Source: an uncultured Rhodoferax sp. (GTDB lineage Bacteria > Pseudomonadota > Gammaproteobacteria > Burkholderiales > Burkholderiaceae_C). From it: a stretch of DNA of 64,000 nt. A program made the translations under genes and the position numbers. Below, piece after piece: positions 1 to 9,299 of the stretch. Within the stretch, counting starts at the first letter, position 1, and every line of letters starts with the position of its first letter. The DNA lies in assembly GCF_946221635.1 (NCBI RefSeq), contig NZ_CAMIHB010000005.1, forward strand, positions 131,898-195,897. Reading direction: 5' to 3'. A model generated the notes under the pieces. That model was not told the origin of the DNA. It was given only the letters and a program-made list of their open reading frames with translations, and did not search any database.

Positions 1-125
1 GTGTGCCGGTGAAGGTCGGTAACGAAGTGATTGGTGCTGTGGGCATTGGCGGTGCGCCCGGCGGCCATCTGGATGAACAATGCGCAGTGGCGGCCCTGGA
101 CAAGGTGGCCGACCTGCTGAAGTAA
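1..125 (+). CDS. GlcG/HbpS-like (DUF336) protein, C-terminal fragment
   Basis: Only the last 40 codons are inside the window, read in the third frame from the left edge. The visible residues VGAVGIGGAPGG-like and the following DEQCAVAALDKV are the usual C-terminal end of the small GlcG/HbpS (DUF336) family, often labelled heme-binding proteins; here the piece reads VIGAVGIGGAPGGHLDEQC. The gene stops with TAA at 123-125 and the next gene starts 9 bases later, so the two are probably co-transcribed. The family assignment rests on this short C-terminal motif only; substrate and role cannot be judged. Confidence 0.6.
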   Translation, partial: VPVKVGNEVIGAVGIGGAPGGHLDEQCAVAALDKVADLLK

Positions 126-134
126 GGAGCTGCC

Positions 135-833
135 ATGCGCCCGCGCTCTTCCGTTCTTGCCATCAGCCTTGCCTGGGCTTTGCTGGGGCTGGCCCCGGCC
201 CAGGCGCAGATAGCGCCCAACGCCGCGCAGGCGGCGCAGTACACCGGCCTGCTGGGTGCGGCGCACCGTGGCGACGTGGCCAAGCTGCGCACGCTGCTGG
301 CTGGCAAGCCCAACCTGGAAGTGCGCGACGCGCAGCAGCGCACGCCGCTGCATGTGGCCACCTACGCCAGCCAGCGCGAAGCGATTCGCCTGCTGGCCGC
401 AGCCGGCGCGGACCTCAACGCCATGGAGTACCAGCAGTACGACCCGGTGACGATTGCGGCGGTAGCGAATGACGAAGAGACGCTGGCCCTGCTGCTGCAA
501 CTGGGCGCGAGTGCCAAGAACACCACCAGCCCGTACGAAGGCACGGCGCTGATTGCCGCCGCGCACTTGGGCCACACGGGAGTAGTGCGCCAGCTCATTG
601 CGGCAGGGGCGCCGCTGGACCACGTGAACAACCTGCACTGGACGGCGCTGATCGAAGCCGTGGTGCTGGGCGATGGCGGCGCGCGCCATACCGACGTGGT
701 GCGCCAGCTGCTGGCGGCAGGCGCCAACCCCAAGCTGACCGACCGCAGCGGCCACACCGCGCTGCAGCTGGCCCAGGCCCGGGGCTACCAGGCCATGGTG
801 CAGCTGCTGCAGGCTACTTCTTCAAAGCCTTGA
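135..833 (+). CDS. exported ankyrin-repeat protein
   Basis: A 232-residue protein with an N-terminal signal peptide (residues 1 to about 25, hydrophobic core then APAQAQ) followed by about five ankyrin repeats. The repeat hallmarks are visible, for example RTPLHVATYASQ around residue 70, TALIAAAHLGH near 137 and HTALQLAQARGY near 208. Ankyrin repeats mediate protein-protein contacts; the signal peptide puts this one in the periplasm or outside. A GGAG ribosome site lies just before the ATG. The 3' end overlaps the 3' end of the convergent xdhB by 20 bases. The binding partner is unknown; periplasmic ankyrin proteins are sometimes linked to oxidative stress, but nothing here shows that. Confidence 0.85.
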   Translation: MRPRSSVLAISLAWALLGLAPAQAQIAPNAAQAAQYTGLLGAAHRGDVAKLRTLLAGKPNLEVRDAQQRTPLHVATYASQREAIRLLAAAGADLNAMEYQQYDPVTIAAVANDEETLALLLQLGASAKNTTSPYEGTALIAAAHLGHTGVVRQLIAAGAPLDHVNNLHWTALIEAVVLGDGGARHTDVVRQLLAAGANPKLTDRSGHTALQLAQARGYQAMVQLLQATSSKP

Positions 834-3150
834 GCACGTTTTCGGCGGTGGCGGGTGCGGTCAGCCGCACCAGTTCACCGTCGCCGCGCGCCTGGGCTAC
901 GGCGTCGCGCAGCGCCTCGTACACGCTGATGGCGAGCATGAAAGGCGGCTCGCCCACGGCCTTGCTGCCAAACACGTTGTCTTCGCGGTTGGGCTCGGGC
1001 CAGAGGTCGACCTTGAAGTGCTCGGGGATGTCGCCCGCGGTGGGGATCTTGTAGGTGCTGGGGGCGTGGGTCGCCAGGTAACCCTTGTCGTTCCACACCA
1101 GCTGCTCGGTGGTGAGCCAGCCCATGCCCTGCACAAAGCCGCCCTCGATCTGGCCCACGTCAATCGCCGGGTTGATGCTGGTGCCCACGTCGTGCAGGAT
1201 GTCCACCTTGAGCACCTTGCTCTCGCCGGTCAGCGTGTCGATGACGACTTCGGTACACGCGGCGCCGTAGGCAAAGTAGTAAAAGGGGCGGCCGCTCAGC
1301 GTGGTCTTGTCGTAGTGGATCTTGGGCGTGCGGTAGAAGCCGTCGCTCCAGAGCTGGATGCGATTGGCGTAGGCCATGCCTACGACTTCGTCAAAGCTGC
1401 GCGTGGCCTTGGGCGAGAACACTTCGCCGCCCTTGAATTTGATGGCGCCGGCGCCACAGCCGTCCAGCCCGCACACAAACGCGGCCAGGTTGTCGCGCAC
1501 ATGGCGGGCGGCAAACTGGGCGGCGCGCGCGTTCAGGTCGGTGCCCGCGCTGGCAGCCGTGGCCGATGCGTTGGGCACCTTGCCGGTGTCGCTGGCGGTG
1601 CACAGCACGCGCTCAAACGGAATGCCCAGCTCGTCCGCCACGATCTGCGCCACCTTGGTGTGCAGGCCCTGGCCCATTTCGGTGCCGCCGTGGTTCACCT
1701 GCACGCTGCCGTCGGTGTACACATGCACCAGCGCGCCGGCCTGGTTGAACAGCGTGGCGGTGAAGCTGATGCCGAATTTGACCGGCGTGAGCGCCATGCC
1801 GCGCTTGAGCACCGGGCTGCTGGCGTTCCATGCAGAAATGGCCTCTACCCGGCGTCGATAGTGCGCGGATAGCTCTAGTTTTGATAGCAGTGGCAGGAGG
1901 ATGTTGTCTTCCACCCGCATCTGGTAATGGGTGGTGTCGCGCTGGAGCGTTGTGCCGGGAATGGCTTCATCGCTATAGAGGTTGCGCTTGCGCACGTCCA
2001 GTGGGTCCAGCTTGAGCGCGCGGGCAATGTCGCCCATCACCGTCTCAATCAGGATCACGCCCTGCGGTCCGCCAAAGCCGCGGAAGGCGGTGTGGCTTTG
2101 CGTGTTCGTCTTGCAGCGGTAAGACGCAATGTCCACGTCCTGCAGGTAGTAGGCGTTGTCGCTGTGGAAGATGGCGCGGTCGGCCACGGGGCCGGACAAG
2201 TCAGCACTGAAGCCGCAGTTCACCGCCATGCTGAGCTTGAGCGCGGTCAGCCGGCCGGTGTCGTCAAAACCCACCGTGTAGTCGTAGGCAAAGGGGTGGC
2301 GTTTGCCGGTGACCATGAAGTCGTCGTCGCGGTCCAGGCGCAGCTTGATGGGGCAGCGCAGCTTGTGCGCGGCCACGGCCGCCCACACGGCGAGGTGGCC
2401 GGCCTGCGTTTCCTTGCCGCCAAAGCCGCCGCCCATGCGCCGGCATTCCACGCGCACGGCGTGGTTGTCGATGCCCAGGGCGTGGCTCACCCAGTGCTGC
2501 ACCTCGCCGGGGTGCTGGGTGCTGCTGTAGACCCACCACTGGTTTTGCTCCAGCGGCAGCACATAGGCAATTTGGCCTTCGAGATAAAAGTGTTCCTGTC
2601 CGCCCACTTCCAGCGTGCCGTGCAGCGAGTGTTGCGATGCGGCCAGCGCCGCCTCGGCGTCACCCCGGCGCACATGCACGGGCGGCAGCACAAAGCTTTG
2701 GGCTTCCAGCGCCTGCTGCACGCTCAGGATGGCGGGCAGGGGCTCGATATTCAGCTGCACCTTGCGTGCGGCCTGGCGGGCCTGCATCACCGTCTTGGCC
2801 ACCACCACGCCCACCACCTGGCCGACGAAGTTCACCGTGTCCATGGCAAACACGGGTTCGTCGCCTGCAAAGGCGGCCAGCATGGGGTCGCCCGGAATGT
2901 CGGCGCTGAGCAGCACATCCACCACGCCGGGCATGGCGCGTGCGGCGGTGCTGTCGACGCCCAGCAACTTGCCGTGTGCCACGGTGGACAGAATGGGCGC
3001 GGCATACAGGGTGCCGCGCACCTCGGGCAGGTCGTCGATGTAGTGCACCGCGCCGGCCACCTGGGCCACGGCGCTCTCGTGCGCTTGGCTCACGCCGGCT
3101 GCTGGGCCACGGGCCAACGGGGAGGAGGGGGCAGAAGTGTGCGCGCTCAT
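814..3150 (-). CDS. xdhB: xanthine dehydrogenase, molybdenum-binding subunit
   Basis: The large subunit (778 residues) of bacterial xanthine dehydrogenase, which oxidises hypoxanthine to xanthine and xanthine to urate at a molybdopterin centre in the cytoplasm. Visible hallmarks are the molybdopterin loop GGGFGGKETQ (about residue 242), FRGFGGPQG (about 357), GGTEMGQGLHTKV (about 490), and the catalytic-Glu motif KAVGEPPFML near residue 730. Its start overlaps the stop of xdhA (ATGA), indicating translational coupling. A copy of the dispersed 48-bp repeat (1841-1890) is embedded in frame and encodes LLSKLELSAHYRRRVEA. The maturation chaperone xdhC, often adjacent, is not in this window. Confidence 0.95.
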   Translation of the reverse strand: MSAHTSAPSSPLARGPAAGVSQAHESAVAQVAGAVHYIDDLPEVRGTLYAAPILSTVAHGKLLGVDSTAARAMPGVVDVLLSADIPGDPMLAAFAGDEPVFAMDTVNFVGQVVGVVVAKTVMQARQAARKVQLNIEPLPAILSVQQALEAQSFVLPPVHVRRGDAEAALAASQHSLHGTLEVGGQEHFYLEGQIAYVLPLEQNQWWVYSSTQHPGEVQHWVSHALGIDNHAVRVECRRMGGGFGGKETQAGHLAVWAAVAAHKLRCPIKLRLDRDDDFMVTGKRHPFAYDYTVGFDDTGRLTALKLSMAVNCGFSADLSGPVADRAIFHSDNAYYLQDVDIASYRCKTNTQSHTAFRGFGGPQGVILIETVMGDIARALKLDPLDVRKRNLYSDEAIPGTTLQRDTTHYQMRVEDNILLPLLSKLELSAHYRRRVEAISAWNASSPVLKRGMALTPVKFGISFTATLFNQAGALVHVYTDGSVQVNHGGTEMGQGLHTKVAQIVADELGIPFERVLCTASDTGKVPNASATAASAGTDLNARAAQFAARHVRDNLAAFVCGLDGCGAGAIKFKGGEVFSPKATRSFDEVVGMAYANRIQLWSDGFYRTPKIHYDKTTLSGRPFYYFAYGAACTEVVIDTLTGESKVLKVDILHDVGTSINPAIDVGQIEGGFVQGMGWLTTEQLVWNDKGYLATHAPSTYKIPTAGDIPEHFKVDLWPEPNREDNVFGSKAVGEPPFMLAISVYEALRDAVAQARGDGELVRLTAPATAENVLKALKK
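1841..1890 (-). repeat. dispersed 48-bp repeat, copy 1 (inside xdhB)
   Basis: Read on the minus strand it starts GCTATCAAAACTAGAGC, continues with a GCGCAC core and ends GGTAGAGGC, matching the family layout GCTAY-N7-RTAGC, then GCGCA, then GGGGGCTAGAGGC. It lies in sense orientation in xdhB, in the frame that reads L-S-K-L-x-L, the same frame as copy 2. Confidence 0.7.
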
Positions 3151-4637
3151 GCGGCTTCTCCTTCGAGCGCAAAGCTCTCCAGGTTGATGGCCGCGAGGCC
3201 TTGGCTCTCCAGCCAGTAGCGCTGCAGCAGGTTGCCCAATACCTCGGTGCGATAGGCACTGCTGGCGCGCATGTCGCTGATGGGGCTGAACTCGGCGCGC
3301 AGCGTGGCCATGGCGGCCATGACGGTGTCCGCCGTCCAGGCCTGGCCAGCCAGCGCCGCCTCGGTCTTGCGGGCGCGCACCGGCGTAGCCGCCACGCCGC
3401 CCACGCCAATGCTGGCCTGCTGCACCACACCGTCGGCGATGTGCAGGTTCAGTGCCAGGCAGACGGCGGAAATGTCGTCCTCAAAGCGCTTGGAGATCTT
3501 GTAGACGCGGGAGCGCTCGTTGGCAACCGCCTTGGGCACCTTGATCCAGGCCAGCACCTCGTCTTGGGCCATGACGTTCTGGCGGTAGCCGGTGTAGAGG
3601 TCTTCCAGCCGCAGCTCGCGGTGGACGATCTTTCCTTTGCCACCCTTTCCACGCCACGCCATCAGCACCACGCTGGCGCCCAGCGCAATCAGCAGGGGCA
3701 TGGAGTCGCCAATCGGCGAGCCGTTGGCCACATTGCCGCCCAGCGTGCCCGCGTTGCGCACCGGCAGGCCGGCAAAGCGGCTGGCAAAGGCGGCCAACTG
3801 CGGCCGGTCCGCCACCAGGGCGGCGTAGGCGTCGGTCAGCGTCACGGCCGCGCCGATGGCGATGTGGTGCGCGTACTGCTCCACCCGGCGCAACTCGGCC
3901 ACCTGGGTCACGTCCAGCACGGCGGGGAAACTCTTGTGCATCTTGGTGACCCACAGGCCCACGTCGGTGCAGCCGGCCACGATTTGCGCCTCCGGATGGT
4001 GGGCGCGCGCCTGCAACAAGGCAGGCAGGGTTTGCGGGAGCTTGTAAGCCAAATCGGCCTCTGGCCCCCGTGGATTCTGCGCGAGCAGCTTCAGTTTTGA
4101 TAGCGTTTCGGTGGCGTCCACGGGCACGGCAGGCAGGCCCAGCATGGTCTGGGCCGCGTCCAGGATGGGGCGGTAGCCGGTACAGCGGCACAGGTTGCCG
4201 CTCAGCGCGTGCTGGGCGTCGGCGCGGCTGATGGGCTGGCCGGCGTGGGCGTGTTTCTGGTACAGGTCGAACAGGCTCATGACAAAGCCCGGCGTGCAGA
4301 AGCCGCACTGGCTGCCGTGGCACTGCACCATGGCCTCCTGGGCCGGGTGTAGCTGGCCGTCGTCGGCCGCAATGTCTTCCACCGTCCACAGCGCCCGGCC
4401 GTCCAGGCTGTGGGCCATCTTGATGCAGCTGTTGACCGCCTTGGTCTGCAGCTGGCCGTTCACGGCCTCGCCCACCACCACGGTGCAGGCGCCGCAGTCG
4501 CCCTCGTTGCAGCCCTCCTTGGTGCCGGTGCAGTGCAGGTCTTCGCGCAGCACCTCCAGCAGGGTGCGGGTGGGGGGCACGTCGTGCAGGGTGACGATCT
4601 CGCCCCGGCGTACAAATCTCAGTGTGTGGCTGCTCAT
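3147..4637 (-). CDS. xdhA: xanthine dehydrogenase, small FeS/FAD subunit
   Basis: The 496-residue subunit carrying two [2Fe-2S] clusters and FAD, passing electrons from the molybdenum centre to NAD. The plant-type ferredoxin motif has Cys43, Cys48 and Cys51 (EGCNEGDCGAC); the second cluster domain shows CGFCTPGF and LCRCTGYRP. A FAD domain (AGCTDVGLW) and the CO-dehydrogenase flavoprotein C-terminal domain follow. I chose the ATG at 4637 (MSSHTLRF): it has a GAGGAA ribosome site and begins exactly where family members begin; an in-frame ATG at 4748 would run into the divergent LysR gene. First gene of the xdhAB operon. It contains repeat copy 2 in frame. Confidence 0.94.
   Translation of the reverse strand: MSSHTLRFVRRGEIVTLHDVPPTRTLLEVLREDLHCTGTKEGCNEGDCGACTVVVGEAVNGQLQTKAVNSCIKMAHSLDGRALWTVEDIAADDGQLHPAQEAMVQCHGSQCGFCTPGFVMSLFDLYQKHAHAGQPISRADAQHALSGNLCRCTGYRPILDAAQTMLGLPAVPVDATETLSKLKLLAQNPRGPEADLAYKLPQTLPALLQARAHHPEAQIVAGCTDVGLWVTKMHKSFPAVLDVTQVAELRRVEQYAHHIAIGAAVTLTDAYAALVADRPQLAAFASRFAGLPVRNAGTLGGNVANGSPIGDSMPLLIALGASVVLMAWRGKGGKGKIVHRELRLEDLYTGYRQNVMAQDEVLAWIKVPKAVANERSRVYKISKRFEDDISAVCLALNLHIADGVVQQASIGVGGVAATPVRARKTEAALAGQAWTADTVMAAMATLRAEFSPISDMRASSAYRTEVLGNLLQRYWLESQGLAAINLESFALEGEAA
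4057..4105 (-). repeat. dispersed 48-bp repeat, copy 2 (inside xdhA)
   Basis: On the minus strand: CGCTATCAAAACTGAAGC, then TGCTCGCGCAGAATCCACG, then GGGGCCAGAGGC. One of the best-preserved copies. Sense orientation in xdhA, encoding LSKLKLLAQNPRGPEA, which links the second iron-sulfur domain to the FAD domain. Confidence 0.8.
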
Positions 4638-4683
4638 GGATAGGTTCCTCGTGCGGGAGGGTAATTCGGGAGCGATCCCGCTT

Positions 4684-4703
4684 CCATACGCATTAGCATA
4701 TGG
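4684..4703. promoter_or_regulatory. candidate LysR operator between xdhA and lysR-type gene
   Basis: The 85-base gap between the divergent genes contains a perfect inverted repeat CCATA-N10-TATGG, 20 bases before the regulator's ATG and about 47 bases before xdhA. LysR-type regulators usually bind dyads in such divergent gaps, so this is a plausible shared operator. It does not fit the strict T-N11-A form, so the assignment is tentative. Confidence 0.35.
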
Positions 4704-4722
4704 CACCAATTTCACGCTGTGT

Positions 4723-5655
4723 ATGAGAGACCAATCCCTTTTCGACAAGATAGACCTTCATTTGATCAGGGTCCTTCATACCGTGTTGACTGAGCGCAGC
4801 GTGTCCAAAGCCGCCATCCGCCTGGGCATGCACCAGCCGGCGGTGAGCGCGTCGCTCAAACGTCTGCGCGACTTCGCCGGCGACCCACTTTTGGTGCGCT
4901 CCGGCTCGGGCATGGTGCCCACCGAGACGGCGCTGCGCATGCTGGAGCCCAGCGCGAGCATTTTGCGTGCCGCCGAAATGCTGTTCTCGGATGCGCGTGG
5001 TTTTGACCCCGCCACCGCACGCAACACCTTCCGCCTGGCCGCCAGCGATTACCTGGACCCGCTGTTCCTGCCCCAATTGGTGGCGCAGATCAAGACCCTG
5101 GCGCCGGCCGCCGAGATCGAAATCCACCCCCTGACCGCCGCCAGCGACTACCGCACCCTGCTGGCCCAGGGCGATATCGATGTGGTGATCGGCAACTGGC
5201 CGCAGCCCCCCGACGACCTGCACCTGGGCCGCCTGTTCGGCGACGAGGTGGTGTGCCTGGTGTCCAAGAAGCACCCCGCCGTGCGCCGCGGCTGGGACCA
5301 GGCCTCCTGGCTGGAGGCCGAACACATTGCCCCGGGCGCCACCCACCCCGGCGCCAAGGGGGTGATCGATGACCACCTGGCGACCCTGGGCCTGCAGCGC
5401 CACATCGTGGCGCGCTGCCCCCACTTCAGCCTGATTCCGGGCATGGTGGCATCAACCTTGCTGGTGTTGACCACCGGCCGTCAGTACTGCGAACGCTTTT
5501 TGGACACACTGCCGGTCAAAATACTGCCTTGCCCCGTGGAGTTCCCGCGCATGATGTACTACCAGCTCTGGCACGCCCGCACGCACACCAGTGCGTCCAA
5601 CAAATGGCTGCGTGAGCGCATCAAGTCGGTGGCCGCCGAACTCCGAAAAGAATAA
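4723..5655 (+). CDS. LysR-family transcriptional regulator
   Basis: A 310-residue LysR-type regulator: N-terminal winged helix-turn-helix (about residues 8-67, with SVSKAAIRLGMHQPAVSASLKRLRD) followed by a periplasmic-binding-like effector domain. The ATG at 4723 (MRDQSLFDKIDLHLIRVL) is chosen because it precedes the HTH by the usual few residues. It is divergent from xdhAB with 85 bases between, and 24 bases upstream of the nucleoside-type ABC operon on its own strand. By position it probably controls purine catabolism or uptake, sensing a purine or urate-like ligand; the ligand is inferred, not shown. Confidence 0.9.
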   Translation: MRDQSLFDKIDLHLIRVLHTVLTERSVSKAAIRLGMHQPAVSASLKRLRDFAGDPLLVRSGSGMVPTETALRMLEPSASILRAAEMLFSDARGFDPATARNTFRLAASDYLDPLFLPQLVAQIKTLAPAAEIEIHPLTAASDYRTLLAQGDIDVVIGNWPQPPDDLHLGRLFGDEVVCLVSKKHPAVRRGWDQASWLEAEHIAPGATHPGAKGVIDDHLATLGLQRHIVARCPHFSLIPGMVASTLLVLTTGRQYCERFLDTLPVKILPCPVEFPRMMYYQLWHARTHTSASNKWLRERIKSVAAELRKE

Positions 5656-5679
5656 GAGAACCAGAGAGACCAACTGCCC

Positions 5680-7254
5680 ATGGCATCTGCTCCCCCAGCC
5701 TCGTCCGCTGCCGTGCCCCGGCTGCAACTCACGGGCATCACCAAGGCCTACCCCGGCGTCGTTGCCAACAGCGATGTCTCGCTCACCGTCATGCCGGGCC
5801 AGACCCACGCGGTACTGGGCGAAAACGGCGCCGGCAAGTCCACCCTGATGAAAATCATCTACGGCTCCGTCAAACCCGACGCGGGCCAGGTGCTGTTCAA
5901 CGGCCAGCCGGTGAACATCCGCAACCCCAAGGAAGCGCGGGCGCTGGGCATCAGCATGGTGTTCCAGCACTTCAACCTGTTCGACACCATCACCGTGGCC
6001 GAGAACGTCTGGCTGGGCCTGGACAAGGCGCAAAGCCTGGAGCAGGTCACCGCCAGCATCACCGCCAAGGCCGCGGAGTACGGCTTGGACATCGACCCCA
6101 GCCGCCCGGTGCACACGCTGTCCGTGGGTGAGATGCAGCGCGTGGAAATCATCCGCGCCCTGCTGACCAACCCGCAGCTGTTGATCCTGGACGAGCCCAC
6201 CTCGGTGCTGACACCGCAGGCCGTGGAAAAACTGTTTGTGGTGCTCAAGAAGCTGGCCTCGCAGGGCTGCAGCATCCTCTATATCAGCCACAAGCTGCAC
6301 GAAATCCGCGAGCTTTGCACCGCCTGCACCGTGCTGCGCTCTGGCCGGGTCACTGGCGTGTGCAACCCGGCCGAAGAGTCCAATGCCTCGCTCTCGCGCC
6401 TGATGATTGGCGCCGAGCCGCCCCAGCTGGAGCACCGCCCGCAGAAGGCCGGCGCTCCGGTGCTGACAGTGAGCCAGCTCAGCCTGGCGCGTGATGACCA
6501 GTTTGGTGTGGACCTCAACGGTATCTCGCTCACTGTGCACGCGGGCGAGGTGGTGGGCGTGGCCGGTGTGTCCGGTAACGGCCAGAAGGAATTGCTCTAC
6601 GCGTTGTCGGGTGAAGACTGCCGCGCGCCCAAGGGCAGCATCCGCATGGGGCAGACCGATGTATCGGCCCTGCACCCCGGTGCCCGGCGCAAGCTCGGCC
6701 TGCACTTTGTGCCCGAGGAACGCCTGGGCCGCGGTGCCGTGCCCACGCTGAGCCTCGCGGCCAACCTGCTGCTCACGCGCACCGAGTCCCTGGCCGCGCC
6801 GCGTTTTGCCGGCGGCTGGATCAAGGTGCGCCAGCTCGAAGCCCATGCGGCGCGCATCATTGGCGCCTTCAACGTCAAGGCCAATGGCCCGGCGGCGGCG
6901 GCGCGCTCGCTGTCCGGCGGCAACCTGCAGAAGTTCATCGTGGGCCGCGAAATCGAGGCCGCACCGCGCCTGTTCATCGTGTCCCAGCCGACCTGGGGCG
7001 TGGACGTGGGGGCGGCGGCCCAGATCCGCGGCGAGATTTTGGCGCTGCGCGATGCGGGTTGCGCGGTGCTGGTGGTGAGCGAAGAGCTGGACGAATTGTT
7101 CGAGGTGAGCGACCGCCTGCATGTGATTGCGCGCGGCAGGCTCTCGCCCTCGCTGGCCGTGGCCGATGCCACGGTGGAGAAGATCGGAGAGTGGATGAGT
7201 GGTTTGTGGGAGGGCAGCCAGCCCGCGAAGCAGGCGGAGGTGGCCCATGGCTAA
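5680..7254 (+). CDS. nucleoside/purine-type ABC importer, duplicated ATPase
   Basis: A 524-residue protein with two ABC ATPase halves, as in RbsA and the BMP-family nucleoside importers (NupO/YufO-like). The first half has Walker A GENGAGKSTLM, signature LSVGEMQRVEI and Walker B LLILDEPTSVL. The second half has a modified Walker A (GVSGNGQKEL), signature LSGGNLQKF and the altered Walker B-like FIVSQPTWGVDVGA typical of the family. It powers import with the two permeases that follow (overlap of 8 bases with the first). Location in a block with xanthine dehydrogenase, adenine/adenosine deaminase and guanine deaminase supports purine nucleosides or bases as substrate. Confidence 0.92.
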   Translation: MASAPPASSAAVPRLQLTGITKAYPGVVANSDVSLTVMPGQTHAVLGENGAGKSTLMKIIYGSVKPDAGQVLFNGQPVNIRNPKEARALGISMVFQHFNLFDTITVAENVWLGLDKAQSLEQVTASITAKAAEYGLDIDPSRPVHTLSVGEMQRVEIIRALLTNPQLLILDEPTSVLTPQAVEKLFVVLKKLASQGCSILYISHKLHEIRELCTACTVLRSGRVTGVCNPAEESNASLSRLMIGAEPPQLEHRPQKAGAPVLTVSQLSLARDDQFGVDLNGISLTVHAGEVVGVAGVSGNGQKELLYALSGEDCRAPKGSIRMGQTDVSALHPGARRKLGLHFVPEERLGRGAVPTLSLAANLLLTRTESLAAPRFAGGWIKVRQLEAHAARIIGAFNVKANGPAAAARSLSGGNLQKFIVGREIEAAPRLFIVSQPTWGVDVGAAAQIRGEILALRDAGCAVLVVSEELDELFEVSDRLHVIARGRLSPSLAVADATVEKIGEWMSGLWEGSQPAKQAEVAHG

Positions 7255-8332
7255 GACCGGTCTGAAGCTGGAGGCGCGGCCCCAGCCGTCCCAATTTTGG
7301 AGCTACGGCTCGCCGCTGCTGGCGCTGCTGTGCACCGTCATCATTGGCGTCATCCTGTTTGCCGCGTTGGGCAAGGACCCGGTGAAGGGCCTGGGCGTGT
7401 TCTTCTGGGAGCCCATCAAGAGCGGTTACGCGCTGGGCGAACTGGTGGTCAAGGCCACGCCGCTGCTGCTGGTTGCGCTGGGGCTGGCGGTGTGCTTCCG
7501 CTCCAATGTCTGGAACATCGGTGCCGAAGGCCAGTACATCATCGGTGCGGTGGCCGCCAGCGGCGTGGCGCTGCTGGCCGAAAAGACCAGCGGCGGCTGG
7601 ATGGTGGTGCCCGTGGTGCTGGCGGGCATAGCCGGCGGCATGGTCTGGGCGGGGCTCACGGCCTTTCTGCGCGACAAGTTCAACGCCAACGAAATCCTGG
7701 TCAGCCTGATGCTGGTCTACGTGGCCGTGCAGGTGCTGGGCTACCTGGTCTACGGGCCGTGGAAGGACCCGCTGGGCTACAACTTCCCGCAGACCAAGAC
7801 CTTTGAGGCGGCCACCCGCATTCCGCGCCTGTTCCAGGGCTCGCGGGTCAGTATCGGGGTGATTTTTGCGTTGGTGGGCGTGGCGGGCATCTGGGTGTTC
7901 CTGTTCCGCACGCGCGCCGGCTTTGCCCAGCAGGTCGGTGGCCTGGCGCCGGCGGCCTCGCGCTATGCCGGTTTCTCTTCGCGCCGTGCGCTATGGACGG
8001 CGCTGCTGGTCTCGGGTGGCATGGCCGGTCTGGCCGGCGCGCTGGAAGTGGCTGGCCCCATCGGCCAGCTCACGCCCTATGTGCCGGCGGGCTACGGTTT
8101 TGCCGCCATCATCGTGGCCTATGTGGGGCGCCTGCACCCGGTGGGCATGGTGTTCTCGGCCCTGCTCATGAGCATGTTCTATATCGGTGGCGAACTGGCG
8201 CAGTCGCGCCTGGGCCTGCCCAAGTCGCTCACGGGTGTCTTCCAGGGGCTGCTGCTGTTTTGCCTGCTGGCCTGCGACACCCTGGTCAACTACCGCTTGA
8301 AGTGGGTCTCCGCTGCCGGAGGAAAGAAGTAA
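7247..8332 (+). CDS. nucleoside-type ABC importer permease 1
   Basis: A 361-residue inner-membrane permease of the branched-chain/BMP type with about eight to ten hydrophobic segments; the NIGAEGQYIIGAV stretch (around residue 88) is characteristic of this family. The start at 7247 (MAKTGLKLEARP) overlaps the ATPase stop, as expected for a coupled operon, whereas an earlier in-frame ATG at 7199 would overlap by more than 50 bases. It pairs with the next permease to form the channel. Confidence 0.9.
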   Translation: MAKTGLKLEARPQPSQFWSYGSPLLALLCTVIIGVILFAALGKDPVKGLGVFFWEPIKSGYALGELVVKATPLLLVALGLAVCFRSNVWNIGAEGQYIIGAVAASGVALLAEKTSGGWMVVPVVLAGIAGGMVWAGLTAFLRDKFNANEILVSLMLVYVAVQVLGYLVYGPWKDPLGYNFPQTKTFEAATRIPRLFQGSRVSIGVIFALVGVAGIWVFLFRTRAGFAQQVGGLAPAASRYAGFSSRRALWTALLVSGGMAGLAGALEVAGPIGQLTPYVPAGYGFAAIIVAYVGRLHPVGMVFSALLMSMFYIGGELAQSRLGLPKSLTGVFQGLLLFCLLACDTLVNYRLKWVSAAGGKK

Positions 8333-9252
8333 TGGACGCCTACGCACTGCTGATTGCAGCCACGCTCAACGCCGGCACCGTGCTGGCCATCGCCTCGCTG
8401 GGGCTGCTCATCAACGAGAAGGCCGGCATCGTCAACCTGGGCGCCGAGGGCATGATGCTCTGCGCCGCCATCGCCGGCTTTGCCGCCGTGGTCCACACGG
8501 GCAGCGATGTGGCGGGCTTTGCCGCCGGCATGGCGGCTGGCGCGGTTATGGCCGCGATCTTCGGCGTGCTGGTGATCTGGCTCAATACCAATCAGTACGC
8601 CACCGGCCTGGCACTGAGCCTGTTCGGTGCGGGCTTTTCGGCATTTGCCGGCATCTCCTATGTGCAGGAGAAGATGCCCGACCGTCCCTCGTTCGCGGTG
8701 CCCGGCCTGTCGGACATTCCCTTTGTCGGCCCGGCCTTCTTCAAGCACCACCCCATGGTCTACCTGACGGTGATCTTTGCGCTGGGGCTGATCTGGTTCC
8801 TCTACCGCACGCGCGCCGGCCTCATCCTGCGTAGCGTGGGCGAGAGCCCCGAGTCGGCCCATGCGCTGGGCTACCCGGTGCGTGGCATCCGCTTGTTGGC
8901 CGTGGTGGTGGGGGGCGCGCTGTGCGGGCTGGCCGGTGCCTATATCTCCGTCATCTATACGCCGCTGTGGGTGGAGGGCATGGTGGCCGGCAAGGGCTGG
9001 ATCGCGCTGGCCCTGACCACCTTCGCCACCTGGCGCCCGGCACGGGTGTTGCTTGGGGCTTACCTGTTCGGTGGGGTGACCATGCTGCAGTTCCATCTGC
9101 AAGGCATTGGTGTGGAGGTGCCCAGCCAGTTCCTGACCATGTTGCCCTACATCGCAACCATCGTCGTGCTGGCCCTGATCTCCCGCAACCCGCGCTGGAT
9201 TCGGATTAATATGCCGGCTTCCATTGGCAAGCCGTTTTATCCGGGTTCCTGA
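8332..9252 (+). CDS. nucleoside-type ABC importer permease 2
   Basis: A 306-residue membrane permease, shorter than its partner, with the family motif NLGAEGMMLCAAI near residue 36 and about eight hydrophobic segments. Its ATG overlaps the TAA of the preceding permease (TAATG), so the two are translationally coupled. The two permeases differ in length and sequence, consistent with a heterodimeric channel as in the NupPQ-type systems. Confidence 0.9.
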   Translation: MDAYALLIAATLNAGTVLAIASLGLLINEKAGIVNLGAEGMMLCAAIAGFAAVVHTGSDVAGFAAGMAAGAVMAAIFGVLVIWLNTNQYATGLALSLFGAGFSAFAGISYVQEKMPDRPSFAVPGLSDIPFVGPAFFKHHPMVYLTVIFALGLIWFLYRTRAGLILRSVGESPESAHALGYPVRGIRLLAVVVGGALCGLAGAYISVIYTPLWVEGMVAGKGWIALALTTFATWRPARVLLGAYLFGGVTMLQFHLQGIGVEVPSQFLTMLPYIATIVVLALISRNPRWIRINMPASIGKPFYPGS

Positions 9253-9299
9253 CCCCGTTTTTTCGTTCGTTTGACCTCTCGTTCTACAAAGGAAGTGAC

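Noticed and set aside
4638..4748. Upstream in-frame start for xdhA at 4748
   Set aside because: It would overlap the divergent LysR gene and add residues not seen in the family; the ATG at 4637 has a ribosome site and a family-like N-terminus.
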